64,000 nucleotides of DNA from Welwitschia mirabilis (Eukaryota > Gnetophyta > Gnetopsida > Welwitschiales). Shown in pieces: positions 34,690 to 47,440 of the stretch. Where the stretch lies: NCBI GenBank assembly GCA_051453625.1, contig JBOZIK010000001.1, forward strand, positions 139,257,329 through 139,321,328, given 5' to 3'. How positions within the stretch are numbered: the stretch's first letter is position 1; every line of letters starts with the position of its first letter. The position numbers and the translations under genes are program-made. Under the pieces are notes generated by a model. That model saw only the letters and a list, made by a program, of their open reading frames with translations, had not been told where the DNA came from and did no database searches.

Positions 34690-36579
34690 TTTTCTTTAGA
34701 CTAGAAATAAAGAAATCTTTTACCTTTTCAAATCTTAGTTAAAGGTTATACGTTTTTGCTTTTTCATTAACTTTTCCTTAAACTTTTGAGTTCTTTATTA
34801 AGATTTGCACACATTTAGAGATATCGAATTTGGAACCAAAGAAAAAAAGTGGACTTTTTATTTTATGATGCTTCTTTATCTTAAAGGATTTATGGGGTTA
34901 AGATTACTTCCTCTATTAGGTTAATAAGCTAACAACCCTTTGGGATTAGTGCCGTTTTAGGAGGAGGGGAGGGGTCGGATGTGGGTTTGGGGAAACAAAT
35001 ATCAAAAAAAATCTTAAAGCTCTTTAGAATATATTTTTAGGATCTTTTCAATTAAATTTAATTAATTACATTATGGCTAAGAATACCTACTGGTAATGCA
35101 GCTTTAACAAATCACTTGTAATACATTCATCTATGTCGAGGCTATAGATGCTTGCTAGTAATGTAGCACTAAATCCTTCTTATACAACATGTTAAATCTA
35201 GTGAAAGAATGTATTACAACACTAAATGCTTAATGGAATCAAATTCTTTGAACTTGGATGTCTGTGAAAGAAGGAGGAAAAGGAATGAAATTAAGGTGGG
35301 ATTAGAGGAAACTTATGTTGTCTTATTTTAATAATTGAATTTAAGATTCTTTGATTAGTTTTAATTTTCAAAGGATTTACTAAATTAGAGTTTTCTTTAT
35401 TTTGGTAATGAGTCCACCCACATTATGTAAATAAGTAAAGATTATTAGCTTGTATTTTTATCTTAACTCATTTATTCATGGAATGCATAGTAGGATTTTG
35501 AATTTAATTCATCAATCTGTCACATTTTTACTTACTTTCATGGTCCATTTTGAATTTTGGGAAAGGATGAAAAAAATTGTGAAGAAACAAAAATAAATAT
35601 CTAATAAGTAATAAGAAATGGATGAGAAACTAGAAGGGTTGCCTTTTTATTGAAATACCNNNNNNNNNNCTTCCTCTTCTTCATCTACATTTTCTAGTTG
35701 TAGCAGCTGCATTATACTAATATCTTGCTTTATTATAATGACTTTGAGTTTAACCAAAAATTAATATGAAGTTTTATTTTTTTAAAATCTAGATTTTATT
35801 GTAAACTATCAGGCAAATTCAAACATCATGATTCTGCTATAAGTTTCTGACACATAAGGATTGACACATAACTATTAATAGAGATAAAACTACCGACATT
35901 CTTAACTGATTCTAACATCCTATTATTTACAAGTAGTTTTCCATTTTTTCTAGATAGTCTTTATTACATTTATGGTATTTTTAGAACTTAGGTCTTTATA
36001 AAAATTTATATAGACTAATTTAGATTTAACTTTTACATTTCCATTTCAAAATAATCATATTAAATCCTTATTTTCCATCCTATTTTAGTCATTTTCAACC
36101 TTTTATAGACATATCCTTTAAATTTAGAATTTTAAGACATTATGACTAAAGTTTTTTCCTTTGATTCTTGATTTGCTTTGATTTGTACTTTACCTTTCCT
36201 AGTTTAGTCATGTATTACATATTTTCCTCTCTACTTGTTTCCTTTTCCAACTCATTCTAGGCCATATTTAGCACATGAATTATTCATTCTTCATTATATT
36301 TACACTTAATTTTTCATCTAAAAAAAATTTAAAAACAAAGTTTAGCATTTATTAGGGGAGTGGCATTTGCACTTAATGTAATTACTTTTCATGCTCTATA
36401 TTTTACTTAAGTGTACTTTTAGAATACATTAGCCAATTTTTTTCCAAATCATCCTTCATCTTCTTATACTTGATTGAATTTATTTGCAATTTTTTACATG
36501 TTATCTAATTTTTAGACATAGTATTTTTATTAAGGGACTAGTAAAATATTGGTTACGAAGTATGATAGCACCAAAAAAT
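34690..36579 (+). other. Non-coding 3' part of the nested gypsy element
   Basis: No pol motif is visible. It holds a G-rich spot (ggaggaggggaggggtcgg, about 34,959-34,980), an N gap at 35,660-35,669 and a possible polypurine tract (aggggag at 36,354) some 220 bp before the LTR. A-rich ccaaaaaat directly precedes the 3' LTR. Confidence 0.5.
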
Positions 36580-37854
36580 TGACATTTACATTAGGGAACT
36601 AAGGCATTGCTAGTAATATTAATTAATCATCTGATAATCTTATGTATTTCTTTAACTTTAGGCCATGAAAATCCTATTTTACTGCTAATATAACTAAACA
36701 CTATTATTTTATAGGTTAATCACAATATCAAGAATAACATGGTAGAAGTTGAGTTGTGTGGAGCATACTTAACAATGCCATCAATCACATGCATAGTGCC
36801 ACCATTTTCTTAGAGAAAAATAGTATCATATGTATGTTTCTGAGTTCTCTTAATCCACACAATTCATTTCCATAATTTCTATAATGAGAAGATACATGAG
36901 AAATATTATCTAAGAAGAGCCCCTTAATTTGGCTACATGACTAAATAATTATTTTATGAACTTTGGGAAATTATTTATATTGATCTCATTAGGCCTTAGA
37001 AAACCTAATTCAGGCCTATAAATATCCTTCCTTACTTCAGTTATAAGGGAGTTACTTCCATTGGGATATTTCAAGGAGATTAAAGACTTAGTCATTATTT
37101 CTTTCTAAGCCTTCCATAGGGATGGGCTAGCTACTAGGCTAACATGATGCTTTGGGGTTTAGCATAACTACATTTTCTAATTATATTCTTTGCTTATTTT
37201 GATAATAAAGTGCTACATATTATTAATGCATTACTTTGATATCAAGTTTGAATGTTATACTTTTTATACTTAGGATTGGTTAATTCATGTTTTTATTTTA
37301 AGATCTAGTTTGGTGATTTTCCTTTACCTGCTAGCTTACATAAATTAAACTTTTATTTTAAGGATCTTAAAAGATCCCTACTTTCCATGCTTATTATATT
37401 CTTACTATGAAGCCTAGGTGATTTGGTTATATCATCCTCATATCTATGATGAATGAGATTATGCCATTGTGCTTGAGCTTAGACTAATGAATACTAATAT
37501 TTATAGTGAATTATATCATTATAAATGAGTTATAAGGAAAGCTACATGATTTCATTACAAGTATTTATGCTTTTATTTCAAGTTGTTATGCTATTTTAGA
37601 TGTTATACCTCATTCAGTACTCTTTAAATATCATTTTAATATTTATTACTTTCTACTTTCATGATCATTTTATTGATATCTTTCATCAACTATCTCTAAT
37701 GTAGAACAACGTTGAGACTATATTAAAAACAAAAGTCCTAATACTCTTAGTAAATGTTGGGATTGATCATGTCAAATTTGTACTCCTAGGATGATCTTAT
37801 AAATTATCATATATTAACCACAGATATAAGTGCAGCCAAATTTCAACATGAATA
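36580..37854 (+). repeat. 3' LTR of the nested Athila-like element
   Basis: Colinear with the 5' LTR at 29,268. Shares tgacatttacatta, agaataacatgg, the TATA-like caggcctataaatatcc (about 37,012-37,028) and gctacatg/gctgcatg blocks, and ends in aaatttcaacatgaata. The two LTRs differ at very many sites, so the insertion is old. To its right the interrupted copia RT continues. Confidence 0.85.
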
Positions 37855-37857
37855 AGT

Positions 37858-38250
37858 ACCTTGCAACTAGGTGAATTATTATGTTAGTAATCTTATTTTG
37901 TTTTTTAAAACTTCATAAATTTCATTTAATGTGTTCTTCAAATCCTCATTGATTTTAATGATATTATGATATTTAGGTCTAGGCATGAGTTCTTATACTT
38001 TATCTAACATTCATCATTTTTTGCTTCATGAACGGACTTAGGCTCAAGAGTTAACATAAGGCATAGATTAGGATAAAATTAAGATTCTTGTATTTACTTT
38101 GTCAAAACATTTTCAATGACTAAATCAATATATAAATCTTTTGAACTAAAAATGTATTTTAGCTAATGTTGATTGGTGGAGCTAGTTAATTACTTAGGTA
38201 AAGTTTTAGGACTAAAGAATGTAGAAGTTAAGGCTTGAGTGTTTAACTTG
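37858..38250 (-). pseudogene. Copia RT N-terminus and integrase-RT linker (broken)
   Basis: Just right of the gypsy 3' LTR the - strand reads HLVARY (about 37,862-37,885), fitting the ARLVAQGY motif of copia RT. The next motif of the same gene (FTLVARLES) lies at about 29,205-29,240 left of the gypsy element. The stretch to 38,250 is the poorly conserved linker after integrase, with no readable motif. Confidence 0.6.
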
Positions 38251-38256
38251 AGCTTA

Positions 38257-39190
38257 TTAGAAATCATTTTTATTGTTAACCCTTATATTAATTTTTTCTT
38301 TCCATTTTTCATTAATCTTTACATGGTTCCACTCTTCTACTTTACTAGAGTTAGAATGATATACTCTATAATCCTTTCTTATTTCTAAATATCTTAGAAA
38401 GTTTCCTTCAATTCTTAAAATCAAACTTTTTAATGTTTTCTTTGAATATAACACTTCCTCTTGAAGATATTTAAGTAGGAAATATTTATCCTCTTTTCTT
38501 TTCCATAGTTCACATGAAATATTGATCATACCTAGCCTAGGAAAGGCATAGTTAAAAATGTAACACATAAATTTGAAAGATTTAGCTCAAAAGTTTATGG
38601 AAAAATCATTTTCTTATAATACGGTTTTAATCATCCATTGATAAACTTTATTTTTCCTTTTCACAATCCTATTTTTTAAGGCATTATAAGGGATACAATT
38701 GGATGTAAAATCCCTTCTTCTTGATATAATGCTTTAAATTTCTCTTTTTTAAACTCTCCATCATAATCATTTTCAATTTTATTAATGTTGTAACTAATTT
38801 TATTTTTGATTCACTTACAAATAATTTCAAATTTATCAAAAGCATCACTCAAGTATCTAAGGAAAAGCACCTATGGAAGCTTATGATAATCATCAAAAAT
38901 TAATAATAGGTATTTTTTATCATCAAGACTTTGAACTAATAGATTTATGAAAAGAGAATTTATAGGTCATTGCAAAATTACTTGATTCAATTTAGTAAAA
39001 TGTTTTTTAGTTTGTTTATCTAATTTATAGGAATAAAAAAACTTTTCCTTTCAACTTACAAATGTTAGGTAGACATTTGATTAGATTATATTTGATAATG
39101 TTTTACAATATTTTTTATTTGACATTTCCTAGTAGTTTATATCATGATCTAATTTCATTTATGATAATGGAAGAAAATCATTTAATTTTT
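38257..39190 (-). pseudogene. Copia integrase (broken)
   Basis: On the - strand: KKYLLLIFDDYHKL at about 38,880-38,925 with the first catalytic Asp region (IVDDYSR in relatives), LRYLSDAFDKFEIICK, then ENDYDGEFKKEKF near 38,745-38,785 matching SDxGGEF with the second Asp. The open frame 38,257-38,568 holds SCELWKRKEDKYF and RIEGNFLRYLEIRKDYRVYH, which correspond to the YELWxGKKP and EGIFLGYSxxSKAYRVYN end of the integrase region. The zinc-binding start near 39,150-39,250 is degraded. The third catalytic residue was not identified with certainty. Confidence 0.85.
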
Positions 39191-39299
39191 AATGTTTAGT
39201 TGATGTACTATAGGTTATTATCACTTGCTAAAAAGAACAAGTCTATCATTCTTATTTAAAATAAGATATTAAGATGCACTAAGTAAAACATATATACCT

Positions 39300-39560
39300 C
39301 TATCATATATTGGTCTAGGATTAAGTAGATTGTACTTTAGTTCATTTATGAAAATAACATTATGAATGATAGGAAAATACTTACCTATACTAGTTTTATG
39401 CCTTTAAATTTTGCCTCATCATTGTTTCCAACTATAATAGCTCTTTTATCATAGTTTTGCATTTTTACAAATTGGCTTGTATTACATTTTCCATGTTTTA
39501 AGTTACTACTATTAAAATAATAACAAATAAAATTAGTAATAGATAGAGCAATATGAATGA
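39300..39560 (-). pseudogene. Copia protease and gag-pre-integrase link (broken)
   Basis: The - strand gives YFNSSNLKH near 39,492-39,519 where copia proteases have the YLDSGxSxHM active site, so the catalytic Asp is Asn and the Gly is Ser. It then gives VGNNDEAKFKGIK and FINELKYNLLN (about 39,320-39,360), the VLxVxxLKxNLLSI link before integrase. The frame is otherwise broken. Protease activity is excluded by the Asp loss. Confidence 0.8.
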
Positions 39561-40099
39561 ATAACCTTTTATTAATCTTACTGTTAGTTCATTTTATATT
39601 AAAATAAGTACTCTGGTGAATGAATTAAAAAATTTTCATACCACTAAACCTTAAAATAAATTACTATATTGACAAGTCAATTTGATGTAACCAGATCTAT
39701 TCTCAAAATGACAAATAGAATACTTTTTATTTAACTTTTCAAAATCAATATTTGAATATATAGATTGGACATCACTAGATTTGTGACTTTTAATAAGTAG
39801 TACTTTATCATTTAAGAGGAAATATGACTTGCTAGAATATGTAGGTATAAAAATTGAAAAGAGAAAAAATGCATATAATAAATTACCTTTGTTTCTTGGT
39901 TTTCTTTATTTAATAAGAATTATATTAAAAGTATTATTTCCTATTTAAAAAACTTTAAATTAATAATTTAGATGTCATTAATCATATGTAATGGATACTT
40001 ACACTTTTTACTTTTTTATTTGGAAATATACTAAAGAATGTTTAAAGTATTTTTTTATAACATGAGATTTTATATGCTACTTCCTTTCTTATGTGGTCA

Positions 40100-41500
40100 A
40101 GTCGGACTAAGATGGGCTTCTTATCTTCTTAAAATTTCTCAACATCCTTTTTGATAAGCACATTATCTTTTAAAATATTTTTGATTTCTTTATAGATTTC
40201 CTTATAAGCCTTCTCACTAGGATCATCACGTTCATCTTCATCTTTCACTTACTCATCGTTTTCATAGTTAAGAATCAATCATACTCATTATTATCATATG
40301 AAATATTATTAGTTTACTTATCATCTAAAAGGTCTAAGGAGTTTTCAAACTTATGCTCACAAGAGTTAAAATATTAAAATCATGTTCTAATGTTGATAAA
40401 AAAGGAAAAGTTATTAAAAGTAAATGCCATTAAGAAAAAGAATTTATTGTTGTGTTCTTCCTCATGATTTAAATTATAGTTACTATCCTAGGAAATAATA
40501 TTACACTTATTTAGTAGTTATTTTTAAATCCTTGTTCTTCTGGTTATTTGGGCATGAAATGATAGTATGTTCAAATCCTTTGTAAGAATAACACTCAATG
40601 CCCTTTAACTTATCTTAGGTCCTTGATAAGGCTTCAACATAGTTTGTCTTATAAAATCTTTTTTGTTTCTTCTCTTTTTGTTTATAAGTTTTCTCATAGA
40701 ATTTTTAATAAATGAGAAAACCTTATCATCTAAATCTAAATTAGATTTTAATGAAGAATACATCATTTTTAGATTTATAATTAGTAATTTTATTTGTATT
40801 TAATACCATAACTTTTCATTTATTACCTTTATTTAGATGCCTTAATTCAAAAGTGAGAATGTCATTTATCTATTTCTCTAACTTGATGTTGTTACAGTTC
40901 TTCATGTTTTCAATTGGAAAACCTTATCTTTATTGGATTTAGAACAAACCTTAAGATCATTTTTATGATTTAACTCAATGAAATTGGTTGCTCAGTATTC
41001 CACAAGATAGTCACGATGTTTAGCAACTTGTAATTAAACTTAATAAAGATCTTATCCTCTTGCATCCATATTTGCTTAAATTGTATCATAAGAATTTATG
41101 TCTTTATCTTCTTAATTTAATTTATTCCTTCATACATCATCTATAAGTAGTTCTCAATATCTTTATTATAAGTAAATTTTTTTAACTTCTTATAATATTA
41201 TAGATTTAATACATATTAGATAGAATTCATAAACTCTTTTTAAGCATGACATTGTCCTAATACCCACTTTTACATTTTCTTCTTTCCTTGATAACCAACA
41301 TCTTAACATCATAAATGGTCTTTAGTTTCTTAGTATTTTTTAATCTTTTTCCCATGATTATCCAATATTCAAATATTATTACCTTAATGAAAACTTTTAT
41401 TATTAACTTTTAAAACTTATAGCTTTCAATACTAAAATAATAAGGATGGTTAATAAGTTTTTCTTCCATACTGAATCACTTGAAATATCCTTAAAAAGAG
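40100..41500 (-). pseudogene. Copia gag with a decayed zinc knuckle
   Basis: Only the zinc knuckle is clear: on the - strand 40,541-40,595 reads ECYSYKGFEHTIISCPNN, a C-x2-C-x4-H-x4-C site in which the second Cys is Tyr. The region left of it (about 40,200-40,330) encodes acidic runs on the - strand, as expected for the Glu/Asp-rich part after the knuckle in this kind of element. The capsid part towards 41,500 was not resolved into motifs. Confidence 0.6.
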
Positions 41501-41512
41501 CATAGATTTCTA

Positions 41513-41532
41513 TAACCTAATCTAATACTAAT
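41513..41532 (-). other. tRNA-Met primer binding site of the - strand copia
   Basis: The + strand reads taacctaatctaatactaat directly left of the LTR. Its complement attagtattagattaggtt matches attggtatcagagc plus the following bases, with transitions only in the core. It fixes the 41,533 LTR as the 5' LTR of a - strand element. Confidence 0.8.
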
Positions 41533-42426
41533 TGTTAGGATTGTCTATCTTAAAGGAAATGATTAAATAGGATAGCTAATAGAAATTTTCTTATTTAAAT
41601 TAAAATTTTATTAAGTACACATGAAGTTTAACTTATGATATAGAATCAATTAAGCATAAACTAAGTAGCAATTTAATGTAATAGTAAAGTGCTTAAGAGA
41701 TAATAAAAGTAAGCATGTTTTCTTTAGTGATAAGGGTAGTAATCACAATAATTCAATAAGACTTTATAGTAGTACTTAATGAATTACAATAGGATTTTAT
41801 AATAATACTCAACTTCAAAGCATATCAAAATGATAATCACAAATGAAGTGAAGGAAATAGATAAAAGATATAAGAGAATAGATGATTATATAATGTGCTT
41901 TTTATTTACAAATTAAAATTAAGATGATAAAAAATTTGGGAATGTATGATAGTGATCTAATTATATAGAACATTATTATTGTAATGTTTTCTATATTTAG
42001 ATGAAGAATAATAGTCATAAAAACCTCTAATATCTAGAAAAATAGTCATAATCTATCTATAATCTTTTTTTTCCATCTAGTTCAAAATTGATTAATTCCT
42101 TAATAAAGTCCAATCAATTATATTAGATAGTTAATTCTTGATCATGGAAGTTCAATCCTACATCTAAAGCTAATAAATCATCATGGGGTGGTTGATCATT
42201 AACTATTTATCAGTTACCAATTTTTACTCTTAGAAATCTGATATTTTAAGTAATACTCAATTGATCTCTTATTGATTTTTCAAAGTTCTTTGATGCATTG
42301 TCTTAGGATAAGGTTTAATCCATTGAACATCAAGATTCAAGGAGGATTATTACAATAAAATATTCCACTTCTTACTTGACAATAATTAAGATTTAGTTTC
42401 TTATCAATAGATAATTAGGAGATGCA
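41533..42426 (-). repeat. 5' LTR of the - strand copia, 894 bp
   Basis: Starts tgttaggattgtctatct and ends taggagatgca on the + strand, keeping the TG and CA ends. It is the uninterrupted counterpart of 24,347-26,728, and the site where the solo LTR sits in the other copy is intact here near 42,240-42,275. Confidence 0.8.
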
Positions 42427-45217
42427 AGAAAACTTTGAGGAACTATTAATTAAGTCATCCTTCATAGGAAAGGTTTTTTCCTCTTTTATTCATGAATGAA
42501 GATTCAAAATAAGAGAATAATATTACTGTTATTTAAATTTATCTCCCTCAATATCAATACTATATGGTTTATTTCATAGATATTTTACTAATTTTATAAT
42601 ACTAGCATTTTTTGTTTTGTGAATCCATCTATGACTTAAATTGACTACAATGTATTGATATATTATCGTATAAGTAAAATTATCTTAAATAGTGAAAATT
42701 CATTCTAATGTTTTTCATCTACTCATAAATACATATATTTTTCTCTAATATCATAAAACTTGGTTATTTATTAAAAACTTTATATAATGACCTTGATGAT
42801 TTGATGAGTTTACTTTAACATTTTAGTTTTTTTCTTGCAACTTATTATTTTATGTCTTTGTTATATACATGAATACATTTATTATATGATGCTAAATGGC
42901 TATTTTATCTATCTTTCAACATTTTTGGGATGAATTAATTTTATCAAGTAATCTTTATGTTATTAGGTATTAAACCATTGGACTTTATGGGGTAATCTTT
43001 ATTTTTGATAAATACTCATGTTTCATGTTTTAGTACTCATGTTTTATGTTTTTACAAATATTTTGGCCTTATACTTTTACACTAAGATATGTTTTATGTA
43101 AATCTCTTATGTATATTATTTATTATATCTTGTCCTTTACAACTTTAAGAATATCAATACTTTTGGTATGAATGGAAATACATTCTAGAATTACATTTCA
43201 ATTTGGGATTTTTTATTAAAATCCTTTTCAAAATTTCCTTTTTAGGTCTTCTTTAATTAACCATTTTTATCTTACTCTTTTGAATTAGTCTCATGATTAT
43301 TTTATTTTATTAAAATATTTATTTGAAAAATAGATTTAAAATTTTTTTTTAATTTCATTTAAGATAATTTCATCATTAGCCTATTTTATCTTTTGGAGAT
43401 AAAGTATGTTTCATGTTTATTTATGTAAGAAATTATTACTTATATTTTCGTCCTATCCTTTAGATGTAACACTATGTTGGTTTTGGAATTTTGTATTTAT
43501 TAAATATAAATAACATAACATTAGTAATGATGTTAATTCTCTAGTTTCATAGCTTCATTATTATGTGTTTAAATACTTGATTGTTGAACATCCCTAATTT
43601 ACCAAATATATAATTTTTATTTATAGAAAGTGGTTTATCATTTCATTATATAGGATTATACTACTTCAGATTTCATATGGAAATCATTCTTAACCCTTAA
43701 TGCTTCATAATATTTAGGTCTATTATAAATAAATAATGTTTTTTTGATATTGTTGATCTTTATCATAATGTTTTCAATTTGTTTCTTTAGTTTCATCAAT
43801 AGGTATTACAAGGAATTGAGGCTATTGTTTTTCATTTTAATGAATATAAAACATAAAATACTTTAAGAGTTAATATTTTTTAGGACTAGCATCTTCATCT
43901 CTATAGGTCTAAAACCTTAGCATTCAGTGAAATCACTATGAAATAAAGTATTCTTATTTGTGATGAAACATAAGTATGTTAGTTTATACTGATTTATGAT
44001 AAACCCTTGATTAGGATTGATGCAGAAAGGTTTTAAGATATTCTTATCAATTTATAAGTGTTATATTAAAACATCCTTTTTAAAAAAGTTATAAATTTAT
44101 AAATTTTTACTCTAGTTTCACGAAGATCATACTCTTTTCACATTTCATCTTGTTTTCTAATTTTTACTTTGAATCTTTTTTTTGGTTACTTTGTGAAACC
44201 AACTTAATCAATTTGTCAAGTAAACTTATCATAACTCTTAATATTCACATGAATACTAATCTTACTTTATTTAGATTGATTATTTTATTATATAATACTA
44301 ACTTCCAAAGGCAAAACTAGGTTTTAGATAAAATCACAATTTTATAAGTGAAACAACTATTTTTTAATGAAACATCTATCTTGTTTCAGTTATTTTATAC
44401 TACAACTCTATTGAAATAATTTTTTTAGGCTATGAATTTATTTAATCTTTTATTTTAACTTATTAATTTCATTTTTAACTTAAAAACCTTTTAAAATCAT
44501 TTTTAAATACAAGTGTCTTATGTTCTTTTTTATTTTATTCATTATAAACCTCAATTATCAATTTTTTTTTAATTTCATATTCCAATATTAAAGTCATTTT
44601 TCATCTTATGTATTCATTCTTAAGGTTTAATTTTATGATCATGTTTTAAATTTTACATAAAAAATACTTTGTGATAAGTTTTGTTTAACCATTAAATAAT
44701 CATACTCCTCATCTACAGCTTTATGTAGTAAAATTTAGCTCCTAAACACAAGTTAAAACATAGTTAACTTTAAAATTTTGAGTTACAAATTTTAAGAATA
44801 TTAATTTTCACTTTTATTTTAGACCTAAATTTTGATTCCATGACAGCTACAACTTAAATTCTTTAACTTCACTAGTTTTGTAAAACATCATTTTGTAGTT
44901 TCATAATAGAAAACTTTAAACCTTTTTTTCTTCTTTATCATGGAATGAATTTTGAGATTTCTAGCATTTCTATTTTTTTCCTTTTTTAAATCTTTATGAT
45001 TTAGGATGTCTCATCCTACTACATTATTTAAAACCTTTATTTTCTTTTATGATTTTATATCTTATGTACTTTCATGACAAACCACTAATTTATAATGAAA
45101 CACTATTTTAGAAAACCCAAATATTTATTTTCATGAAGTAGTGAGTATTTGTTTCATGATAAAACATATACTTTAGGAATTTTTAATTTATTTATTTTAT
45201 CATCATCATTATTAAAT
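42427..45217. other. Unassigned T-rich DNA, about 2.8 kb
   Basis: There is no readable protein on either strand and no LTR pair. Phrases of the tttcatgaaac / gtgaaacc type recur loosely (for example near 44,118, 44,195, 44,350, 44,370 and 45,098), which may be an old tandem repeat or chance in T-rich DNA. This is the sequence into which the long-LTR element at 45,218 inserted, or an older element too decayed to name. Confidence 0.35.
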
Positions 45218-47440
45218 TGTAATGTCCAACATTTTAAGCTCAATTCACCTGAATATAGATAATCATAGTGTAAAAACCTTAGCAAAATTTAGCAAGTACT
45301 AACATGATTCATAACTAGGAAATAAATTTGATTTGATTGCCCAATGAAACTTATGTAAGGTATCTAAAATTAGCATATTCATGATGAGAAAACCACAGAG
45401 TTTAAGTTAGTTACTCTGGTCCTCTTAAGAACAAATTTACTAACTTATATATTTTGAATGAAATAGGTAAAATTCTTTAAGCTAATGTTGTTTAAATATC
45501 TTATATTACCTAAGAAGTATATTACCTATATAAAGGCCCCTATTATCTTATAAAAACTTATGCTAAAAAAACGTATGCTAACAAAACATTACTAGTAATA
45601 AAATTCCAATTCAACTTCTATTACTCATGAAGCTTTATGTAAATACTTCTACCTACTGTTATAACTATGAGTTAATGATTATGATTTAATAAATCTAAAA
45701 GGAAGTAAACAATCATACTCCCTTTATAAAAGATAACTCTTGAAGTAAAGATCAATCCCTTATGAATGAAATTCCACATAAATGAGAATAACTATAATAC
45801 TTACAATCATATAGGACTTCAATAATAAACTTAAGTATTTCTGAATTAACTCTTTGCCAAGAAGAAGAAAAATAACTCATAAAATCTCCTCTCATAAGAA
45901 TAATATAATTCTATATCTCTAAACTAAACTCAAGTAGAGTAATGACATCATGCTAGCAACTATTACAAAGCTTTAGATCACATAATTCTTCCAATTAATA
46001 ATAGCCAATAAAGAAGAAAATCATACAAAATGACATCCAGTTTTGCATTGCATTCTTAGCTTCTTATGCATCTCTAGTTACATTGGTATCTGCACATGTA
46101 AGTATGGTGTAATAACTATTATCCACTATAGTTTCTAGTATGGCTCAAGACAATGGAACAAGTAGGCAAGGATTTCCAAGAGTAGGGTAGGAGACTATAT
46201 TATAAGGAACATGACTATGATTGCTCATCAATTATAATTATCTCCGTTAATGTTGTCTCATAACATATTAAAGTAAGTTAGGAATTAATATTATGATAAT
46301 TATGCACAGATCTTTTTCTTTTCTTCATGGAGGTTTGTTCCCATGGTTGTGGGACTCACAACAGAGAGTATCACTAAGGTTTGAACAACTGGTTACTTTA
46401 GCTAGATTTAACTTTCTTACTTAATATCAACAGTAATGATCAATAAGATGATCACATGTTAGGCTTATAAAGGACTAGTCAATAAGACTCAGTACAAAAA
46501 CTTAACAATAGGATAGATTAGGATCCATAAGGTTTTCATGACACATTTGCATAAAACATAGACTCTACAAATGCATATAGGAATTTGACAAAATATCAAT
46601 AGAAGGCTATAAAATTTTATAAAAACTTCAAACACACATGATAATACAAGACATATTACATTCATTCAAAATTTATGAGATACAAATACAAAGGAAAGAA
46701 ATTCAAGAACAAATCATACAAGTATTTATAAAGAAGAATAAGGACCACACCTATTCTTGGCTAAACTCTAAGGTACTCCTAGTTGTATACAAGCTTCACA
46801 TGATTAAAATTTGTAAAGTATACACCTATGATCCTAATAACTAGGGGACTTAGGTACTTGTAACATAGGACAAATAGAAGAGCTAACAATAAGGCTTAAG
46901 TATTACAAATAGTTTAGGTTCCCTTAACCCATCCTTTTCAAGCATAACCACTAGGTGTAAATTATAATATAACAATATCTCATAAACAAATTTAATTGCA
47001 TGAGATAAATTACAGGAGTAAATACTTTAGATCACATATTATTACTATTGCATGATTCAAATATAATTAAAAGAAATCTATATCAAACTACAGTTAGTTT
47101 CCAAAATAAGTTAAGAAATCCAATGTTAAACTGCATTAAGAGAAAAAAATGCATAAGGAATAGTAAATTTCATAGTTAACTCAATCTTTTAATCAATTAA
47201 CTAAACATAATAGTTATAATTTAATCTTTAAATAAATTCTAAAATGAATAATCAAGTAAATACCTGATTTTACTATTACTTTTTTTTACATATATTATTA
47301 TTTTTAAATAATTTAAGACTAGACTTATTTATTATTAATATATTTTTAATATTTAATTATTTATTTAAATTAACTAAGAAGGTTATCCAAAATTAGAAAA
47401 ATCTAGATGTATCAAATCCCTTCCCCTTAACAGGTTTCCT
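45218..47440 (-). repeat. Left (3') LTR of the long-LTR element
   Basis: Uninterrupted copy. It shares with the right copy, among many blocks, gaagctttatgtaaat, attccacataaatga, gtagagtaatgacatcatgct, cacaacagagagtat, ggtactcctagttgtat and ttaactcaat. It holds the pre-insertion site gctagcaactattacaaag at about 45,952-45,970. The right end is not fixed, since the matching copy runs off the window. The 68-codon open frame at 46,638-46,844 lies in the LTR and is also present, broken, at about 63,177-63,390, with no known motif. Confidence 0.75.

Larger units (their letters stand above)
29268..37854 (+). mobile_element. Athila-like gypsy element inserted in the copia RT gene
   Basis: Two direct LTRs (29,268 to about 30,450 and 36,580-37,854), both starting tgacatttacatta, flank an internal region with an Athila-type primer site, gag and protease. 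RT, RNase H and integrase are not present: between the protease end (about 33,950) and the 3' LTR there is only 2.6 kb with one unassigned frame. Flanking bases aaagt (left) and taagt or aagt (right) are compatible with a target repeat. Two N gaps lie inside. A non-autonomous derivative, now dead. Confidence 0.85.
24347..42426 (-). mobile_element. Nested Ty1/copia element, - strand, split by two insertions
   Basis: Two LTR copies begin tgttag on the + strand (24,347 and 41,533), and alignable sequence runs through both. The right copy has a tRNA-Met primer site directly to its left, so the element reads right to left: 5' LTR, gag with zinc knuckle, protease, integrase, RT, RNase H, 3' LTR. 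RT is split by a gypsy element (29,268-37,854), and the 3' LTR is split by a solo copia LTR (25,127-26,563). Removing both leaves about 8.1 kb, a normal copia length. Flanking bases aaaat (left) and ataat (after 26,728) are a possible target repeat only if the left LTR is a separate solo LTR. The right flank of the whole element (agaaa) does not match. Confidence 0.75.

Noticed and set aside
29263-37859. A perfect target-site repeat around the nested gypsy element
   Set aside because: The flanks (aaagt left, taagt or agtac right) agree only partly, and the 3' LTR end cannot be fixed to the base, so no exact repeat is claimed.
43900-45200. Recurring tttcatgaaac-like phrases as a satellite
   Set aside because: Spacing is irregular and the phrases are short; in T-rich DNA this may be chance.
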